Part shown: positions 1-5,231 of the stretch, one piece after another
Position numbering within the stretch: position 1 is the stretch's first letter
Layout: each line of letters begins with the position of its first letter
Source: Alphaproteobacteria bacterium
GTDB lineage: Bacteria > Pseudomonadota > Alphaproteobacteria > Sphingomonadales > Sphingomonadaceae
Direction: 5' to 3'
DNA length: 5,231 nt
Assembly: GCA_020249025.1 (NCBI GenBank)
Contig: JADCGM010000005.1
Location: 1 to 5,231 of the forward strand
The notes under the pieces: model-generated
What the model was told of the DNA's origin: nothing
The model's database searches: none
The model's input: only the letters and a program-made list of their open reading frames with translations
Program-made: the position numbers and the translations under genes

Positions 1-1
1 A

Positions 2-1777
2 ACTGCGCCGGCGGCGCGGGGGGCGGGCGGGGACGCCTTCGTCACCGAGGTCATCCGCTTCGATTCGATCGATGCGCAGCAGGCCGCCGACACGCTGCGC
101 CCGCTCGTCAGCCGCGCCGGCCAGATCAGCGCCAACCGCTCGGGCAACGCCGTCGTTGTCGCGGACTATGCCGACAATGTCCGCCGCATCCGCGCCCTTG
201 CCGACCAGATCGACCGCGATCGCGCCGCCACCCGCACCATCACGCTGAAGAATGCCGGCGCGCGCGAGATCGCCGCGACGCTCACCCAGCTCGCCGGCAC
301 GCGCGACGGTCAGTCGCCCGTCAACATCGTTCCCGTCGACAGCGCCAACGCCGTCGCGCTGCGCGGCGACCCGGCGGTGGTGTCGCGGCTCGCCGACGTT
401 GCCACCGAGCTCGACCGCAAGGCCGCCGCCGGCTCCGACATCCGCGTGGTGTTCCTGAACCATGCCGATGCCGACAAGGTGCTTCCGGTCCTCCAGCAGC
501 TCGTCGGCCAGACCCCGACCGCGCCGGCGGCAGGGAGCAGCGGCAACGGCAATGCGGCGGCGCCATCGGCGGCCGCGTCCGCGCCGACCGGCGCCGCCGT
601 CAACGCCATCGTCGGGCGCGGGCAGGCGGTCATCGCCCGCTTCGAGGGGGCGAACGCGCTTGTCATTGCCGCGCCGGCTGACGTGCAGCGCCAATTGGGC
701 GAGGTCGTCCGCCAGCTCGACACCCGCCGCGAGCAGGTGCTGGTCGAGGCGATCATCGTCGAGATTTCGGACAATGCCGCCAAGAAGCTCGGCGTGCAGT
801 TCCTGCTGTCGGGCACCGAAGGTTCGAACATCCCGTTCGGCGTCACCAACTATTCGAACACCGCGCCCAACATCCTCGCCATCGCGGGCGCGGTCGCGGC
901 GGACGAGGGCGTGGCCGGGGACAATTCAGACACGCTCGATTCGCTGCGCCAGGCGGCGGTCAATTCGCTGCTGTCGGCAACCGGCGGCACCGCCGGGTTC
1001 GGCGGCCAGCTCGGCAACGATGCCGTGTTCGGCGTCATCCTCAATGCGGTGAAGGCTGACAGCCAGTCGAACCTGCTGTCGACCCCGTCGGTCATGACGC
1101 TCGACAATCAGGAGGCCAAGATCCTCGTCGGTCAGGAAATCCCGATCACGACGGGCCAGTCGCTCTCCAACAACTTCGACAACGCCTTCCGCACCGTCCA
1201 GCGCCAGAACGTCGGCGTGCAGCTCGAGGTGAAGCCGCAGATCAACGCCGGTGGCGCGATCAAGCTGTTCCTGCGGCAGGAGGTCAGCTCGATCGCCGGC
1301 CCGGTGTCGGCGGACAACAGCGAGCTCATCCTCAACAAGCGCGAGATCGAGACGACGGTCACCGTCGACGACGGCCAGATCGTCGCGCTCGGCGGCCTCA
1401 TCGACGAGAACGAGCGGCAGACCATCCAGAAGGTGCCGCTGCTCGGCGACATTCCGGGCCTCGGCGAGCTGTTCAAGTCGCGGTCGCGCGAGCGCGGCAA
1501 GACCAACCTCATGGTCTTCATCCGCCCGACCATCGTGCGCTCGCCCGCCGATGCGCAGCGCATCGCCGCGCAGCGCTACGACTATATGCGAAGTCAGCAG
1601 ACGGGCGGCGATCCGAAGAAGGACAGCACGCTCGATGCGCTGGTGCGCGAGTATCTGAAGGCCGCGCCGCCGACCGAGGGGCCGCAGGTGATTGCGCCAG
1701 CCGTCCGTGAGACGCAGCAGGTGATCACGCCCGCGCCCTCGGGCGGGGCGGCTGGCGACGCCAAGCCGCCGAGATGA
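2..1777 (+). CDS. gspD: Type II secretion system secretin GspD (5'-truncated by window edge)
   Basis: Outer-membrane channel of the type II secretion system; secretins form large multimeric rings through which folded exoproteins leave the periplasm. The frame is open from base 2, giving 591 visible residues; the signal peptide and N0 domain (about 100 residues in the family) lie upstream. Seen in order (visible-residue numbering): a Gly/Ala-rich linker 1-12; N1 about 13-68; N2 about 78-144; N3 about 145-240, interrupted by a low-complexity Ala/Gly/Pro/Ser loop near 168-205; secretin core about 243-515. The core includes VLVEAIIVEIS (from 246), STPSVMTLDNQEAKILVGQE, VGVQLEVKPQIN (from 404) and the secretin signature VPLLGDIPGLGELF (from 478) followed by KTNLMVFIRPTIV. 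A tail of about 75 residues follows, with RYDYMRSQQ and a Pro/Ala-rich end. Its stop overlaps the gspE start by 4 bp. The three N domains plus position before gspE favour GspD over PilQ. The ATG at 377 is internal, not the start, because homologous N1/N2 sequence continues upstream of it. Confidence 0.96.
   Translation, partial: TAPAARGAGGDAFVTEVIRFDSIDAQQAADTLRPLVSRAGQISANRSGNAVVVADYADNVRRIRALADQIDRDRAATRTITLKNAGAREIAATLTQLAGTRDGQSPVNIVPVDSANAVALRGDPAVVSRLADVATELDRKAAAGSDIRVVFLNHADADKVLPVLQQLVGQTPTAPAAGSSGNGNAAAPSAAASAPTGAAVNAIVGRGQAVIARFEGANALVIAAPADVQRQLGEVVRQLDTRREQVLVEAIIVEISDNAAKKLGVQFLLSGTEGSNIPFGVTNYSNTAPNILAIAGAVAADEGVAGDNSDTLDSLRQAAVNSLLSATGGTAGFGGQLGNDAVFGVILNAVKADSQSNLLSTPSVMTLDNQEAKILVGQEIPITTGQSLSNNFDNAFRTVQRQNVGVQLEVKPQINAGGAIKLFLRQEVSSIAGPVSADNSELILNKREIETTVTVDDGQIVALGGLIDENERQTIQKVPLLGDIPGLGELFKSRSRERGKTNLMVFIRPTIVRSPADAQRIAAQRYDYMRSQQTGGDPKKDSTLDALVREYLKAAPPTEGPQVIAPAVRETQQVITPAPSGGAAGDAKPPR
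1774..1777 (+). promoter_or_regulatory. ATGA stop/start overlap coupling gspD and gspE
   Basis: The gspE ATG (1774-1776) and the gspD TGA (1775-1777) share bases in the classic ATGA arrangement. With only a weak GAG just upstream, gspE translation probably depends on ribosomes terminating at gspD. Overlap is seen directly; coupling is an inference. Confidence 0.6.
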
Positions 1778-3243
1778 GCGCGGAGACCCTGCCCTACGCC
1801 TTCGCCAAGCGCTTCGGCGTGGTGGCGACCGGCGTCGCCGACGGCCGCGCCACGGTGGCGCTGCGTCGCGGCGAGGATCCGCGCGCGCTGGCCGAGGCGC
1901 GGCGTGCGCTCGGGCTGCCGCTCGCGGTCGAGACGGTGGATGCGGCGCAGTTCGACCGGCTGCTCGCCGACCGCTATGCGGCGCAGGGCGCCGTCGCCGA
2001 TGTCGCCTCGATGGGGGGCGACGATCTCGGGCTGCTCGCCGACGGCATCCCGAGCGCCGACGACCTGCTCGACACACAGGACGACGCGCCCGTCATCCGC
2101 CTCATCAACGGCCTCATTGCCGAAGCCGCGCGCGAAGGCGTGTCCGACATCCATGTCGAGCCCTATGAGACCGGGCTCGTGGTGCGCATGCGCGTCGACG
2201 GGGCGCTCGCCGAGCGCCACCGGCTGCCGGCGGCGGTCGCACCGATGGTGGTCAGCCGCATCAAGGTCATGGCGCGCCTCGACATCGCCGAACGGCGCGT
2301 GCCGCAGGACGGGCGCATCGGGCTGACGCTCGGCGGCAAGAGCCTCGACGTGCGTGTGTCGACGCTGCCGAGCAGGGCCGGGGAGCGGGTGGTGATGCGC
2401 CTGCTCGACAAGGAGAATGCCGGGATCGATCTCGACGGGCTCGGCATGCCGCCGGCGATGAACGCGATGTTCCGCGCAGCGCTTGGCGAGCCCAACGGCA
2501 TCGTTCTGGTCACCGGGCCGACGGGCTCGGGCAAGACGACGACGCTCTATGCGGGCTTGCGGCTGCTCAACGACGGGACGCGCAACATCCTCACTGTCGA
2601 GGACCCGGTCGAATATGCGGTCGATGGCGTCGGGCAGACGCAGGTCAATCCGAAGGTCGGCCCGTCCTTCGCGCAAGGGCTGCGCGCGATCCTGCGGCAG
2701 GACCCCGACACCGTCATGGTCGGCGAGATCCGCGACAAGGAAACCGCCGAAATCGCGATTCAGGCGTCGCTGACCGGCCATCTCGTGCTCTCGACCGTTC
2801 ACACCAACGATGCGCCGGGCGCGATCACCCGGCTGCGCGACTTCGGGCTGGAGCCCTTCCTGCTGGCGTCGACCCTGCGCTGCGTGATCGCGCAGCGGCT
2901 GGTGCGCCGGCTGTGCCCGGACTGCCGTCAGCCGCAGCCGGCCAATGAGGCGGTGGCGGCGCTGCTCGGGCTGAAGGCGGGCGAGACCGTGTACGCCGCG
3001 GCGGGTTGTGCGTCGTGCGGCGGGACCGGGTTCAAGGGCCGCGTTGGCGTGTTCGAGGCGGTGCGGGTCACCGACGAGATCAGGAAGGCGATCCTCGGCG
3101 GCGGAGACGAGGCGGCGATCGCTGCGCATGCTTTCGCCCGCGCCGACAATCTGCGCAGCGCCGCCCGCCGCGCTGTCATCGACGGGGTGACCACGCCCGA
3201 AGAGGCCATCCGCATCTCCCGCGCCGGGGCCGAAGATGCCTGA
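1774..3243 (+). CDS. gspE: Type II secretion system assembly ATPase GspE
   Basis: Cytoplasmic hexameric ATPase of the secretion-ATPase (PilB/GspE) superfamily; it powers pseudopilus assembly and is recruited to the inner membrane by GspL and GspF. Length 489 aa, normal for GspE. Seen: a short N-terminal domain beginning MSAETLPYAFAKRFGV; an N2 domain with DIHVEPYE (D125-E132) and ERRVPQDGR (173-181); Walker A GPTGSGKTTTL with catalytic Lys254; the Asp-box/Walker B region RQDPDTVMVGEIRD with Glu318; the His box HLVLSTVHTND (His336, His343); and a C-terminal tetracysteine zinc motif, C381-x2-C384 and C412-x2-C415, typical of GspE/PilB. All key ATPase residues are present, so it should be active. 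The ATG lies in an ATGA overlap with the gspD stop, which implies translational coupling; no strong Shine-Dalgarno sequence precedes it. PilB is the main alternative, but the secretin upstream and pseudopilin genes downstream make GspE far more likely. Confidence 0.97.
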   Translation: MSAETLPYAFAKRFGVVATGVADGRATVALRRGEDPRALAEARRALGLPLAVETVDAAQFDRLLADRYAAQGAVADVASMGGDDLGLLADGIPSADDLLDTQDDAPVIRLINGLIAEAAREGVSDIHVEPYETGLVVRMRVDGALAERHRLPAAVAPMVVSRIKVMARLDIAERRVPQDGRIGLTLGGKSLDVRVSTLPSRAGERVVMRLLDKENAGIDLDGLGMPPAMNAMFRAALGEPNGIVLVTGPTGSGKTTTLYAGLRLLNDGTRNILTVEDPVEYAVDGVGQTQVNPKVGPSFAQGLRAILRQDPDTVMVGEIRDKETAEIAIQASLTGHLVLSTVHTNDAPGAITRLRDFGLEPFLLASTLRCVIAQRLVRRLCPDCRQPQPANEAVAALLGLKAGETVYAAAGCASCGGTGFKGRVGVFEAVRVTDEIRKAILGGGDEAAIAAHAFARADNLRSAARRAVIDGVTTPEEAIRISRAGAEDA

Positions 3244-4447
3244 GTTCCGCTACGCCGCCATCGACACCGGCGGCCGCGAGCGGCAGGGGCGGCTGCGCGC
3301 CGACAGCCGCGAGGCGGCGCAGGCCCAGCTCGCCGCGCGCCAGCTGTTTCCGGTGCGGCTCGATGTCGAGGCGGAAAGCGCGCCGCGCGGCGGCGGGCTG
3401 ACGCTGTCCCGACGCCTCAGCCCCAAGCAGCTGACGCTGTTCACCCGGCAGATCGCGACGCTCGCACAGGTGACCCCGCTCGAAGAGGCGCTGCGCACCA
3501 TCGCCCGCCAGTCGGAGGCCGAGCATGTCCGACGGATCGTCGGCAATGTACATGCCGGCGTCGTCGAGGGGCGGCGGCTGTCGGACGCGATGGCGCGCGA
3601 GCCGAAGAGCTTTCCGCCGCTCTACCGCGCGATGGTCGCAGCGGGCGAGGGAGCGGGGACGCTGCCCGAGATCCTGACCCGGCTGGCGCTGCTCCAGGAG
3701 CGGCAGGCGGCGGTGCGATCGAAGGTCGTGTCGGCGATCGCCTATCCGGCCGCCCTTGCCGTCGTCGCCACCGTCACCGTCGCGGCGCTGATGATCTATG
3801 TCGTGCCGAAGGTCGTCGAGCAGTTCGACGATGTCGGGCAGACCCTGCCGCTGCTGACGCGAATCGTCATCGCGCTGTCGACCTTTCTTACCAACTGGTG
3901 GTGGGCGATCCTGCTGGGGCTCGCCGCTGGCGGGTTTCTCTTCGCCCGGGCCATGCGGGACGAAGCCTTCCGGCTTCGCTTCGACACGCGGCTGCTGACT
4001 CTGCCGCTCGTCGGGCGGTTGCTGCGCGATCTCAATGCCGCACGGCTGGCGCGGACGCTGTCGACGATGATCGCCGGGCGTCTGCCGCTCGTCGAAGGCC
4101 TCGCGCTGACCGCGCGCACCGTCTCAAACCGCGCGCTGAGGAAGGCGTCGGAGGACGTGGCGGTCGCGATCCGCGAGGGCGGCAGTCTGTCGGCGGCGCT
4201 GAAGCGCGCCGGGGTGTTCCCGCCGCTGCTCGTCTACATGGCGGCTGGCGGCGAAAGCTCGGGCAAGCTCGACACGATGCTCGAAGGGGCGGCCGACTAT
4301 CTCGAACGCGAGTTCGACGCCTTCACCGCCACCGCGCTGTCGCTGCTCGAGCCCGGCGTCATCGTCGTGATGGGCGGGGTCGTCGCGATGATCGTGCTCT
4401 CGATCCTGCTTCCCATCCTCCAGCTCGACACGCTCGCCGCCCCATGA
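3236..4447 (+). CDS. gspF: Type II secretion system inner-membrane platform protein GspF
   Basis: Polytopic inner-membrane protein that couples the GspE ATPase to pseudopilus assembly. Length 403 aa, the usual size. The N-terminus MPEFRYAAIDTGGRERQG is the typical GspF start, supporting the ATG at 3236, which overlaps the gspE end by 8 bp. Two tandem T2SSF domains are visible: the first about residues 66-190 with FPPLYRAMVAAGEGAGTL (from Phe126), the second about 268-395 with the matching FPPLLVYMAAGGESSGKLD (from Phe328). Three hydrophobic segments fit the family topology: about 170-191 (ends in IYVVPKVVEQF), about 221-239 (begins NWWWAILLG) and about 370-395 (LLEPGVIVVMGGVVAMIVLS). The last two codons and stop overlap the first possible gspG ATG. 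PilC is the related type IV pilus protein; the operon context argues for GspF. Confidence 0.96.
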   Translation: MPEFRYAAIDTGGRERQGRLRADSREAAQAQLAARQLFPVRLDVEAESAPRGGGLTLSRRLSPKQLTLFTRQIATLAQVTPLEEALRTIARQSEAEHVRRIVGNVHAGVVEGRRLSDAMAREPKSFPPLYRAMVAAGEGAGTLPEILTRLALLQERQAAVRSKVVSAIAYPAALAVVATVTVAALMIYVVPKVVEQFDDVGQTLPLLTRIVIALSTFLTNWWWAILLGLAAGGFLFARAMRDEAFRLRFDTRLLTLPLVGRLLRDLNAARLARTLSTMIAGRLPLVEGLALTARTVSNRALRKASEDVAVAIREGGSLSAALKRAGVFPPLLVYMAAGGESSGKLDTMLEGAADYLEREFDAFTATALSLLEPGVIVVMGGVVAMIVLSILLPILQLDTLAAP

Positions 4448-4450
4448 GGT
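4446..4450 (+). promoter_or_regulatory. Ribosome binding site that decides the gspG start
   Basis: The bases GAGGT match the core Shine-Dalgarno sequence and sit 5 nt before the ATG at 4456. They overlap the gspF stop codon (4445-4447), so ribosomes finishing gspF pass directly over the site. The ATG at 4444 has no comparable purine-rich stretch upstream (the preceding bases are C-rich). This favours 4456 as the gspG start. It is the clearest Shine-Dalgarno match at any gene junction in this window. Confidence 0.6.
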
Positions 4451-4455
4451 CCGCC

Positions 4456-4917
4456 ATGTTGTTCCGTCGCATCCGTAGCCGCCGTCCCGCCCGCCGCCCG
4501 TCGGAGGGCGGCTTCACGCTCGTCGAGCTGATGGTGGTCATCGTCATCATCGGCCTGCTGGCGACGGTCGTGATCGTCAACGTGCTGCCGAGCCAGGACC
4601 GCGCGATGCGCGAAAAGGCCAAGGCCGATATCGCGCTGATCGAGCAGGCGATGGAGATGTACAAGCTCGACAACTTCGCCTACCCGACCGCCGCCCAGGG
4701 GCTGGCCGCGCTGCAGACCGCGCCCGCCGGCCTCGCCCAGCCCGACCGCTACCGCCCCGGCGGCTATCTGAAGCGCCTGCCCGCCGATCCGTGGGGCGAG
4801 CCCTACAAGTATCGCCAGCCGGGCCGGAACGGGCAGGCCTTCGAGATCTATTCGCTCGGCTCCGACCGCGCCGAGGGCGGCGACGGCGAGGCTGCCGACA
4901 TCGTGAGCGGTGCGTGA
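4456..4917 (+). CDS. gspG: Major pseudopilin GspG
   Basis: Main subunit of the T2SS pseudopilus, inserted in the inner membrane, processed by a prepilin peptidase and polymerised by GspE/GspF. From the ATG at 4456 it is 153 aa. The leader of 19 residues has seven Arg and ends in SEGG; cleavage is expected at Gly19|Phe20, giving FTLVELMVVIVIIGLL with the conserved Glu5 of the mature protein (Glu24) and a hydrophobic N-terminal helix. The mature protein would be 134 aa, typical for GspG. Further GspG hallmarks are KAKADIALIEQAMEMYKLDN, YPTAAQGLAAL, GGYLKRLPADPWGEPYKYR, and the C-terminal SLGSDRAEGGDGEAADI, which corresponds to the calcium-binding loop of major pseudopilins (Asp137, Asp143, Asp148 are the acidic candidates). 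An upstream in-frame ATG at 4444 would add four residues and overlap gspF by 4 bp; the Shine-Dalgarno match at 4446-4450 makes 4456 my choice. Product identity is firm; the exact start is not. Confidence 0.95.
   Translation: MLFRRIRSRRPARRPSEGGFTLVELMVVIVIIGLLATVVIVNVLPSQDRAMREKAKADIALIEQAMEMYKLDNFAYPTAAQGLAALQTAPAGLAQPDRYRPGGYLKRLPADPWGEPYKYRQPGRNGQAFEIYSLGSDRAEGGDGEAADIVSGA
4509..4530 (+). repeat. 22-bp exact direct repeat, copy 1 (prepilin motif of gspG)
   Basis: This stretch is identical to 4939-4960 in gspH and encodes the Gly-Phe-Thr-Leu-Val-Glu-Leu cleavage motif. Conservation of the peptide together with the same codon choice at every position explains it without needing a mobile origin; recent shared ancestry or gene conversion between the pseudopilin genes is also possible. 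Confidence 0.7.
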
Positions 4918-4918
4918 C

Positions 4919-5231
4919 ATGCACCGTCGCGGCGAGACCGGCTTCACGCTCGTCGAGCTGCTCGTCGTCGTGCTGCTGATCGGGCTGGCGGCGGGGACCG
5001 CCGTGCTGGCGCTGCCCGACGCGCGCGACCGGGTCGGCGACGAGGCCGAGAGCCTTGCCGCCCGGCTGGTCGCGGCGCGCGATCTTGCCATCGTTTCCGG
5101 CCGCGACACCGCGGTGCGCATCGACGGCCTCGGCTACCGCTTCGAGGAGCGCGGGCTGGACGGCTGGCGGCCGGCGAAAGCCCGCCCGCTGCAGCCGCGC
5201 GAATGGCGCGGCGGCGTCGTCGTCCGCCCCG
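4919..5231 (+). CDS. gspH: Minor pseudopilin GspH (3'-truncated by window edge)
   Basis: Minor pseudopilin of the T2SS, expected near the tip of the pseudopilus with GspI, GspJ and GspK. This short ORF is cut by the window end after 104 complete codons plus one base; GspH proteins are usually about 150-190 aa. The N-terminus is a prepilin-type signal: a short leader MHRRGETG, cleavage expected at Gly8|Phe9, then FTLVELLVVVLLIGLAAG with the conserved Glu5 of the mature form (Glu13). After the helix come LALPDARDRVGDEAESLAARLVAARDLAIVSGRDTAVRIDGLGYRFEER (shown in pieces: the LALPDAR, EAESLAARL and GYRFEER stretches), which resembles the GspH/XcpU globular domain, followed by a Trp-containing region ending EWRGGVVVRP. 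Its ATG is one base after the gspG stop, so it is likely translated by reinitiation. Position right after gspG and the GYRFEER motif favour GspH over GspI or GspJ. Confidence 0.88.
   Translation, partial: MHRRGETGFTLVELLVVVLLIGLAAGTAVLALPDARDRVGDEAESLAARLVAARDLAIVSGRDTAVRIDGLGYRFEERGLDGWRPAKARPLQPREWRGGVVVRP
4939..4960 (+). repeat. 22-bp exact direct repeat, copy 2 (prepilin motif of gspH)
   Basis: Second copy of the 4509-4530 repeat, in the same reading frame, spanning the predicted prepilin peptidase site of GspH. The two genes diverge immediately on both sides of the shared block. Confidence 0.7.

Noticed and set aside
926..2077. Minus-strand open frame of 383 codons opposite gspD/gspE
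   Set aside because: Arg-rich low-complexity translation, antisense to the conserved secretin core and spanning the gspD/gspE junction; a GC-driven shadow frame.
1594..3129. Long minus-strand open frame of 511 codons opposite gspD/gspE
   Set aside because: It lies antisense to gspE, which has every expected ATPase motif. The translation is Arg/His/Asp/Ala-rich with no recognisable domain, typical of the open antisense frames produced by very high GC and biased codon use.
3898..4443. In-frame upstream extension of gspG to an ATG at 3898
   Set aside because: The extension runs through the gspF coding region in another frame, is Arg-rich without domain character, and would bury the prepilin leader inside the protein.
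1774..4447. Alternative reading as type IV pilus genes pilB/pilC
   Set aside because: The GspD-type secretin with N1-N2-N3 domains upstream and GspG with its DPWG and acidic C-terminal loop downstream are T2SS traits; the D-E-F-G-H order is the standard T2SS layout.
4297..5121. Minus-strand open frame opposite gspF/gspG/gspH
   Set aside because: It is antisense to three recognisable genes, and its Ser/Arg/Ala-rich translation shows no family features.
1..5231. A new or undescribed system, CRISPR array, mobile element, RNA gene, terminator or internal promoter
   Set aside because: All sequence is occupied by five recognised T2SS genes with no intergenic gap longer than one base (or at most 8 bases before gspG); no spaced repeat array, terminal inverted repeat, tRNA-like fold or hairpin with a T-run was seen.

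Overview
The window is a compact, very GC-rich (roughly 70% G+C by eye) stretch carrying five co-directional, tightly packed genes on the plus strand: gspD (5' end missing), gspE, gspF, gspG and gspH (3' end missing). This is the core of a type II secretion system (T2SS) operon, which moves folded exoproteins from the periplasm across the outer membrane. High GC, strong G/C third-position bias and the style of the proteins suggest an alphaproteobacterium, probably a sphingomonad (Sphingomonadales). That placement is an inference from protein flavour, not from a marker gene.

Layout: 2-1777 encodes the outer-membrane secretin GspD, entering near the N0/N1 junction and running to its natural stop. 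1774-3243 encodes the cytoplasmic assembly ATPase GspE. 3236-4447 encodes the inner-membrane platform protein GspF. 4456-4917 (or 4444-4917) encodes the major pseudopilin GspG. 4919-5231 encodes the start of the minor pseudopilin GspH. Neighbouring genes overlap (4 bp at D/E, 8 bp at E/F, and 4 bp at F/G if the upstream ATG is used) or are one base apart (G/H). There is no intergenic space, so no internal promoter or terminator is expected or seen. The operon promoter and probably gspC lie upstream; gspI, gspJ, gspK and the assembly genes gspL/M probably lie downstream.

How they work together: GspE hydrolyses ATP at the cytoplasmic face and, through GspF, drives polymerisation of GspG into a short periplasmic pseudopilus whose tip contains GspH and other minor pseudopilins. 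The pseudopilus pushes substrates through the GspD channel. GspG and GspH both carry a type III (prepilin-like) signal, which needs a prepilin peptidase (GspO/PilD) not encoded here.

I looked for something undescribed and did not find a new system. The points worth a second look are local: the gspG start and its Arg-rich leader, a low-complexity insertion in GspD N3, the GspD C-terminal tail, and a 22-bp exact repeat at the two prepilin cleavage motifs.
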